Below are positions 5,803 through 9,063 of a DNA stretch of 9,063 nt, piece after piece. The notes under the pieces were generated by a model. It was not told where the DNA came from and did not search any database. It saw only the letters and a list, made by a program, of their open reading frames with translations. The DNA comes from Planctomycetota bacterium (GTDB taxonomy: Bacteria > Planctomycetota > Phycisphaerae > WQYP01): contig JAJZGH010000191.1 of the NCBI GenBank assembly GCA_021798635.1, forward strand, positions 836-9,898, written 5' to 3'. Position numbers and translations under genes: made by a program. Numbering within the stretch: position 1 is the first letter of the stretch; every line of letters begins with the position of its first letter.

Positions 5803-7155
5803 ATGTCGGAGGCGGCGACCTCTTTGCCGGATAAATCCATGAATCCCGGGAAACCTGGGCGAGCATCGCGATGGTTTTCCAACCTGCGGATCGGTTGGAA
5901 AATTTTGCGCGTTCGAATGGCCGATGATCGCACGGGTCAGCAGGCGGCGGCGATGACCTACAGCACACTTTTCAGCCTTTTGCCGATCATGGTGCTGGTG
6001 CTGGTGGTGATGTCGCTGGTGCTGGCCAAGAATCAGATACTCCATGAAGAAATGTCGCTGGTACATCGCCTGGGGTTAACGCAGCTTTCCAACCGGGGCG
6101 GCAGCGGGGCGACGACCAGGCCCCAATTTATCGTTCAGACCATTATCCGGCAGATTGACAAAATGCGGACGGTCCTGCGGTCACCGGGGACCGGCGTGGT
6201 GGGATTTATCACCCTGTTGTGGGCATCCATTGCTTTGATGAATGTGATTGAAAATGCCTTCAATCACATTTACCGCGTCACGGATAAGCGCCCGTGGCCG
6301 CGCAAATTTACGCTCTATTGGTGTGTGCTTTCCATGGGGCCGCTGGCGATTGCCGCATCCCTTTTTGCATCGGCCAAATTTATTGCAATAGCCGGGTCGC
6401 TGCATGTGGGTGGTGCGGAATTTACCCCGTTTGGTCTTCTGGCCAGTTATGCCGGAGACTGGGTGCTGATACTCGTTATTTATAAATTAATTCCCAACGC
6501 GCAGGTGCGGTGGCGGGCCGCGGCGATTGGTGCATTGGCGGCGACATTTCTGTGGGAGGCAGGGAAAATTGGCTTTGGATTTTATGTCCACGATGTGGCG
6601 GGCTACGGCAAATGGTATGGCAATCTGGGCCTGATTCCCCTGTTTATGCTGTGGATATTTTTGACGTGGAATTTTCTGCTTATCGGCCTGGAAGTGACCT
6701 TTATCATCCAGTTTTTCCCCATACTCAAACGGCGATTCCTCATGAACCGGGGGCAGAAAACCACGTTAACCGATAGCCGTTGGATTTTGCCCGTGGCCAT
6801 TCTGATGGTGCACCGTTTTCATGAGGGGAAGAAGCTCACCGCGGAAAGTGCCGCCGATGAGTTGGGTCTGGCGGTGGAACCGGCGGAAGAAATGCTTTCA
6901 TCTTTGGCCAGGGCGGGGTTAATTCTGGCGGTAGGCTCCCAGCCCAGAAAATATGTTCTGGCCAAAGCGCCGGAAGCAATTACGGTTCAGGAACTTATGC
7001 ACGCGGTCTCAGAGCGGTGCCATACGTTGGCCGATTCCATGGTCAGCACGGCGGAACCGGATGTGTTAAAGCGTCCGCGGCTGCGGGAGTTTTATGACCT
7101 GGAAACAGAGTGGGGAAAAAAGCACACGCTGGCCGAACTGGCAGCACATACGTAG
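5803..7155 (+). CDS. YihY/BrkB-family inner-membrane protein with C-terminal winged helix
   Basis: This 450-residue protein belongs to the YihY/virulence factor BrkB family, once mislabelled RNase BN. Its members are multi-pass inner-membrane proteins of uncertain function. About six hydrophobic segments lie near residues 48-75, 130-152, 170-195, 210-230, 238-262 and 273-305. Family signatures are QAAAMTYSTLFSLLP (47-61), NAFNHIYRV (151-159) and GKWYGNLGLIPLFMLWIF (269-286). Residues about 325-390 look like a winged-helix domain (EGKKLTAESAADELGL, then SSLARAGLIL), an extension found in part of the family and probably cytoplasmic. Arg/Lys-rich residues 1-40 carry no signal peptide. The ATG at 5803 follows GGAG (5792-5795) by seven bases. 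anmK follows 11 bases after the stop codon, so the two are likely one transcript. Family is secure; role unknown. Confidence 0.9.
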   Translation: MSEAATSLPDKSMNPGKPGRASRWFSNLRIGWKILRVRMADDRTGQQAAAMTYSTLFSLLPIMVLVLVVMSLVLAKNQILHEEMSLVHRLGLTQLSNRGGSGATTRPQFIVQTIIRQIDKMRTVLRSPGTGVVGFITLLWASIALMNVIENAFNHIYRVTDKRPWPRKFTLYWCVLSMGPLAIAASLFASAKFIAIAGSLHVGGAEFTPFGLLASYAGDWVLILVIYKLIPNAQVRWRAAAIGALAATFLWEAGKIGFGFYVHDVAGYGKWYGNLGLIPLFMLWIFLTWNFLLIGLEVTFIIQFFPILKRRFLMNRGQKTTLTDSRWILPVAILMVHRFHEGKKLTAESAADELGLAVEPAEEMLSSLARAGLILAVGSQPRKYVLAKAPEAITVQELMHAVSERCHTLADSMVSTAEPDVLKRPRLREFYDLETEWGKKHTLAELAAHT

Positions 7156-7169
7156 GAATCTTACGCATG
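7153..7169 (+). promoter_or_regulatory. Ribosome-binding site deciding the anmK start
   Basis: TAGGA (7153-7157) overlaps the TAG stop of the upstream gene and lies nine bases before the ATG at 7167. The same frame is open back to 7110 inside the upstream gene. The product from 7167 begins just before the conserved GLMSGTS block, as in other AnmK proteins, and the overlap suggests translational coupling. Confidence 0.6.
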
Positions 7170-8387
7170 ACGAAATTGAAAAATATTCCCATTCGCAACG
7201 GCTTGTATATCGGTCTGATGAGCGGCACGAGTGTAGATGGTATTGACGCCGCCCTGGTCCGCCTGCGCAACACCGGCGGTGCTCCGAAGGCTTCGGTGCT
7301 GGTGCATCATCAGCAGGCTTGGCCGCGGGAATTGCGGAAGCGACTTCTGGCAGTGATGGCACCGGGCAAAACGGCCACCGCGGAAATTTGCGAACTGGAT
7401 ATGCTCACAGCGCGGGAATTCGCCGGTGCTGCCAACAACATTCTGCAAAAGGCAGGCGTGGATAAATCAAAAATTATTGCCATCGGAAGTCATGGCCAGA
7501 CCATTTGCCATCTTCCTCCATCGCCGGAGCGTCAATCGGGCAGCACGTTGCAAATTGGGGATAACACGGTCATTGCCGCGTTGACGGGGATTTGCACCGT
7601 GGGAAATTTTCGGCCGGCGGATATGGCGGTGGGCGGACAGGGGGCACCGCTGGTGCCGCTGGTGGATAAACTGCTGTTGACACACCACAGACGCACGCGC
7701 TGCATCCAGAATCTGGGCGGTATTGCCAATGTGACCTATTTGCCGCCACGCGGGGCAACGCAGGAAATAATGGCTTTTGATACCGGCCCGGCCAATATGC
7801 TCATGGACGCCTTTGTCACACTGTCAACCGGAGGCAAGATGACGTATGACCAGGGCGGGCGATTGGCGGCGGCGGGGCGGGTTCACCGGCCGCTGATGCA
7901 CAAGCTCGAAGCCATGCCATATTTTCATTTGGCCCCACCCAAATCCACAGGCCGTGAACTTTTTGGCGAACGCCTGGCTCGAGCCATGATGAAGCAATTC
8001 CGAAAAGTCAGTTGCCCCGATCTGGTGGCCACGGCTTTGGAACTAACGGTGTGGAGTATCACGGAAAGTTATCGCCAATATCTACCGCAAGCGCCGCAGG
8101 AAGTCATCCTTTGCGGCGGCGGCGCGGAAAACCCGGTTTTAGTGGACCGCCTCCGCACTTACCTGACCATACTTCAGTGTTATCAGGTGGGAAACATTTC
8201 TGAATATGGCATTATCAGCCAAGCCAAAGAAGCCCTGTCATTCGCGGTCCTCGCCGCCCTGACGCTGCAACGCATTCCCGGCAACATCCCCACCGCGACG
8301 GGCGCACAATATCCTGTTGTTCTGGGAAGCATCGCCACGCCGGGCGCGGGCGGATTAAAGCCCCCCTCCTCTGCCGTATTTTCGTAA
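7167..8387 (+). CDS. anmK: Anhydro-N-acetylmuramic acid kinase
   Basis: AnmK cleaves the 1,6-anhydro ring of anhydro-MurNAc and phosphorylates it with ATP to MurNAc-6-phosphate, a cytosolic step of peptidoglycan recycling. The 406-residue protein is slightly longer than the E. coli one. Motifs in order: GLMSGTSVDGID (16-27, phosphate loop of the ASKHA fold), GSHGQTICH (107-115), GGQGAPLVP (156-164), NLGGIANVT (182-190), FDTGPAN (204-210), KSTGREL (259-265) and CGGGAENPVL (316-325). Asp205 aligns with the aspartate of the FDTGPGN block that I take to be the catalytic base. The DFR of E. coli reads NFR here (Asn147), and GPGN reads GPAN. It is probably co-transcribed with the YihY-like gene. 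No other murein-recycling gene such as murQ is visible. Its presence suggests a cell that makes and recycles murein. Assignment is secure. Confidence 0.95.
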   Translation: MTKLKNIPIRNGLYIGLMSGTSVDGIDAALVRLRNTGGAPKASVLVHHQQAWPRELRKRLLAVMAPGKTATAEICELDMLTAREFAGAANNILQKAGVDKSKIIAIGSHGQTICHLPPSPERQSGSTLQIGDNTVIAALTGICTVGNFRPADMAVGGQGAPLVPLVDKLLLTHHRRTRCIQNLGGIANVTYLPPRGATQEIMAFDTGPANMLMDAFVTLSTGGKMTYDQGGRLAAAGRVHRPLMHKLEAMPYFHLAPPKSTGRELFGERLARAMMKQFRKVSCPDLVATALELTVWSITESYRQYLPQAPQEVILCGGGAENPVLVDRLRTYLTILQCYQVGNISEYGIISQAKEALSFAVLAALTLQRIPGNIPTATGAQYPVVLGSIATPGAGGLKPPSSAVFS

Positions 8388-8403
8388 CCCGGCCTATCTT
8401 TGC

Positions 8404-8409
8404 TATACT
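8404..8409 (+). promoter_or_regulatory. Possible -10 element for hicB
   Basis: TATACT lies 37 bases before the chosen hicB ATG, in the 58-base gap after anmK. The region where a -35 should be (TTCGTA, 8381-8386) matches consensus poorly, so this is a weak candidate. hicB might instead be transcribed by readthrough from anmK. Confidence 0.35.
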
Positions 8410-8445
8410 TATACGGAGTTGTTTATCCCAACGGAGCCAATAGCA

Positions 8446-8691
8446 ATGGATGAAGCTATTATTCGACTGCACATTGAAGCGCTGGAAGAGGGCGGATTCG
8501 TGGCCACCAGCCCCGACGTGCCGGGATTAGTGGCGGAGGGTCGCTCGGTGATGGAGGCGGTAGAGATTGCCCAGTCCCTGGCGCGAAAGATTGCGGACTC
8601 ATGTATTGAGCACGGCGATCCCCTGCCGAAAGCCCTGCTGCCCCACGTCGCAGCGTCGCGAGATCTACTGGTGCCGGTGGGGTTGCGGTAA
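8446..8691 (+). CDS. hicB: HicB-family antitoxin
   Basis: This 81-residue protein has the HicB/DUF1902-like beta-alpha-beta pattern: IIRLHIEALEEGGFVATSPD (5-24), then VPGLVAEGRSVMEAVEIA (25-42). HicB proteins bind and silence the small mRNA-cleaving toxin HicA and often repress their own operon. This copy has no obvious DNA-binding C-terminal domain. I chose ATG at 8446 because GGAG (8432-8435) lies ten bases upstream; an in-frame TTG at 8419, also behind a GGAG, would add nine residues that do not fit the family. The stop codon overlaps the hicA start (TAATG), the normal coupled layout with the antitoxin first. Its partner is truncated, so it may be an orphan antitoxin. Confidence 0.8.
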   Translation: MDEAIIRLHIEALEEGGFVATSPDVPGLVAEGRSVMEAVEIAQSLARKIADSCIEHGDPLPKALLPHVAASRDLLVPVGLR

Positions 8692-8782
8692 TGGGACGCC
8701 TGTCCGGACTTAAATATCGCCAGGTGGCGGCCAAGCTAAGATCGCTTGGATGGACCTTTGATCGCACGGTTGATTCTGCTAA
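8691..8782 (+). pseudogene. hicA: Truncated HicA toxin running into a tRNA gene
   Basis: The frame starts MGRLSGLKYRQVAAKLRSLG, then WTFDRT, a clear HicA N-terminus with its first helix. Intact HicA is about 75-80 residues and continues with a GSHEIW-type block holding the catalytic histidine. Here similarity ends at about residue 26-30, and the frame then runs antisense through the tRNA-Thr gene to a TGA at 8859-8861 (56 codons in all). The histidine and the rest of the double-stranded-RNA-binding-like fold are missing, so the toxin should be inactive. The break coincides within a few bases with the tRNA 3' end at 8783, suggesting recombination at that tRNA. Confidence 0.75.
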
Positions 8783-8855
8783 AGCCACCGTTGGGACTCG
8801 AACCCAAGACCTAAGCTTTACGAAAGCTTCGCTCTACCAACTGAGCTACGGCGGC
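8783..8855 (-). tRNA. tRNA-Thr (anticodon CGT)
   Basis: The reverse complement folds as a complete cloverleaf. The acceptor stem is GCCGCCG/CGGTGGC (seven pairs, one G-T) and the D stem GCTC/GAGC. The anticodon stem AAGCT/AGCTT encloses the loop TTCGTAA with anticodon CGT. The variable loop is AGGTC, and the T arm is TTGGG-TTCGAGT-CCCAA. CGT reads the threonine codon ACG. The discriminator base is T (8783), and CCA is not encoded. The anticodon is at 8819-8821. Confidence 0.95.
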
Positions 8856-8919
8856 ACGTGATGTATTTTCGCCGGTAAAATCAACACTTTTCGTTGATTC
8901 CATTGGCGATTGTCTGTGC

Positions 8920-8948
8920 ATCATACCCGCACTATTCTGTCCAGCCAA
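8920..8948 (-). promoter_or_regulatory. Promoter of the tRNA-Thr gene
   Basis: On the minus strand there is TTGGCT (8948-8943), a 17-base spacer, and TATGAT (8925-8920). Transcription would begin near 8914, leaving a 5' leader of nearly 60 nt for RNase P to remove. The -10 is one mismatch from consensus and the -35 two. Confidence 0.5.
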
Positions 8949-8975
8949 GTGCATTCTCGCCGGGCACACCCCGTA

Positions 8976-9004
8976 TTGACAAATGATTGCGATGAAATTA
9001 TCAT
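8976..9004 (+). promoter_or_regulatory. Strong rightward promoter for a gene beyond the window
   Basis: A perfect TTGACA (8976-8981), a 17-base spacer and TATCAT (8999-9004) form a near-consensus sigma-70 promoter. Transcription would start at about 9011 and leave the window. It diverges from the tRNA promoter at 8920-8948. No coding start is visible before 9063. Confidence 0.65.
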
Positions 9005-9005
9005 A

Positions 9006-9015
9006 CATAATTATG
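9006..9015. promoter_or_regulatory. Palindrome at the predicted start site, possible operator
   Basis: CATAATTATG is a perfect 10-base palindrome that covers the predicted +1 of the rightward promoter. This is a position where repressors often bind. AT-rich sequence makes chance palindromes common, so it is only suggestive. Confidence 0.3.
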
Positions 9016-9063
9016 CGTAGCGCTAATAATAACACGAAAACCGCATTGTCCGGACCGGCGATA

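Noticed and set aside
7110..7166. Upstream extension of anmK by 19 codons
   Set aside because: It would overlap the end of the preceding gene by 46 bases and adds residues not seen in the AnmK family. The ATG at 7167 has a better-placed ribosome-binding site.
8811..9035. Minus-strand 74-codon frame ending AAVAQLVERSFRKA
   Set aside because: The AVAQLVER stretch is the familiar false translation of a tRNA 5' half; it overlaps the tRNA-Thr gene.

Overview
The window is about 57-58% GC by eye and looks like a bacterial chromosome segment, most likely from the Planctomycetota/PVC group (Phycisphaerae-like). This rests on the style of the FolD and AnmK proteins and on a very large protein resembling the PPi-dependent PEP carboxykinase family. 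The lineage is inferred, not proven.

Layout. Positions 1-188 carry no convincing gene, only two inverted repeats, one of them a strong GC hairpin just past a toxin gene. A PIN-domain toxin (189-680, minus) follows its antitoxin (677-1192, minus). The antitoxin is split by a roughly 270-bp insertion bounded by perfect 33-bp inverted repeats. Deleting exactly 800-1069 restores an 81-residue antitoxin in frame. The module has its own promoter, whose predicted start site falls on or one base before the antitoxin ATG.

Next is a two-gene minus-strand operon: a 1152-residue protein that I read as PPi-type PEP carboxykinase (2162-5620), followed 12 bases later by folD (1259-2149). A good sigma-70-like promoter lies upstream of it. 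This FolD differs from the E. coli enzyme at all three positions equivalent to Lys54, Gln98 and Asp121.

Divergently transcribed is a plus-strand pair: a YihY/BrkB-family membrane protein with a C-terminal winged-helix-like domain (5803-7155) and anmK for 1,6-anhydro-MurNAc recycling (7167-8387), both with envelope themes. A HicB-type antitoxin (8446-8691) follows, together with a HicA toxin cut off after about 26-30 codons where it meets the 3' end of a minus-strand tRNA-Thr(CGT) (8783-8855). The right edge has a promoter for the tRNA and a near-consensus rightward promoter for a gene beyond the window.

Overall, a housekeeping core (carbon node, folate C1, murein recycling, tRNA) is flanked on both sides by toxin-antitoxin modules that are each broken in a different way. 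The most unusual object is the small inverted-repeat element at 799-1070, whose right half folds into a 95-nt nested hairpin. I found no CRISPR array and no intact transposase gene.
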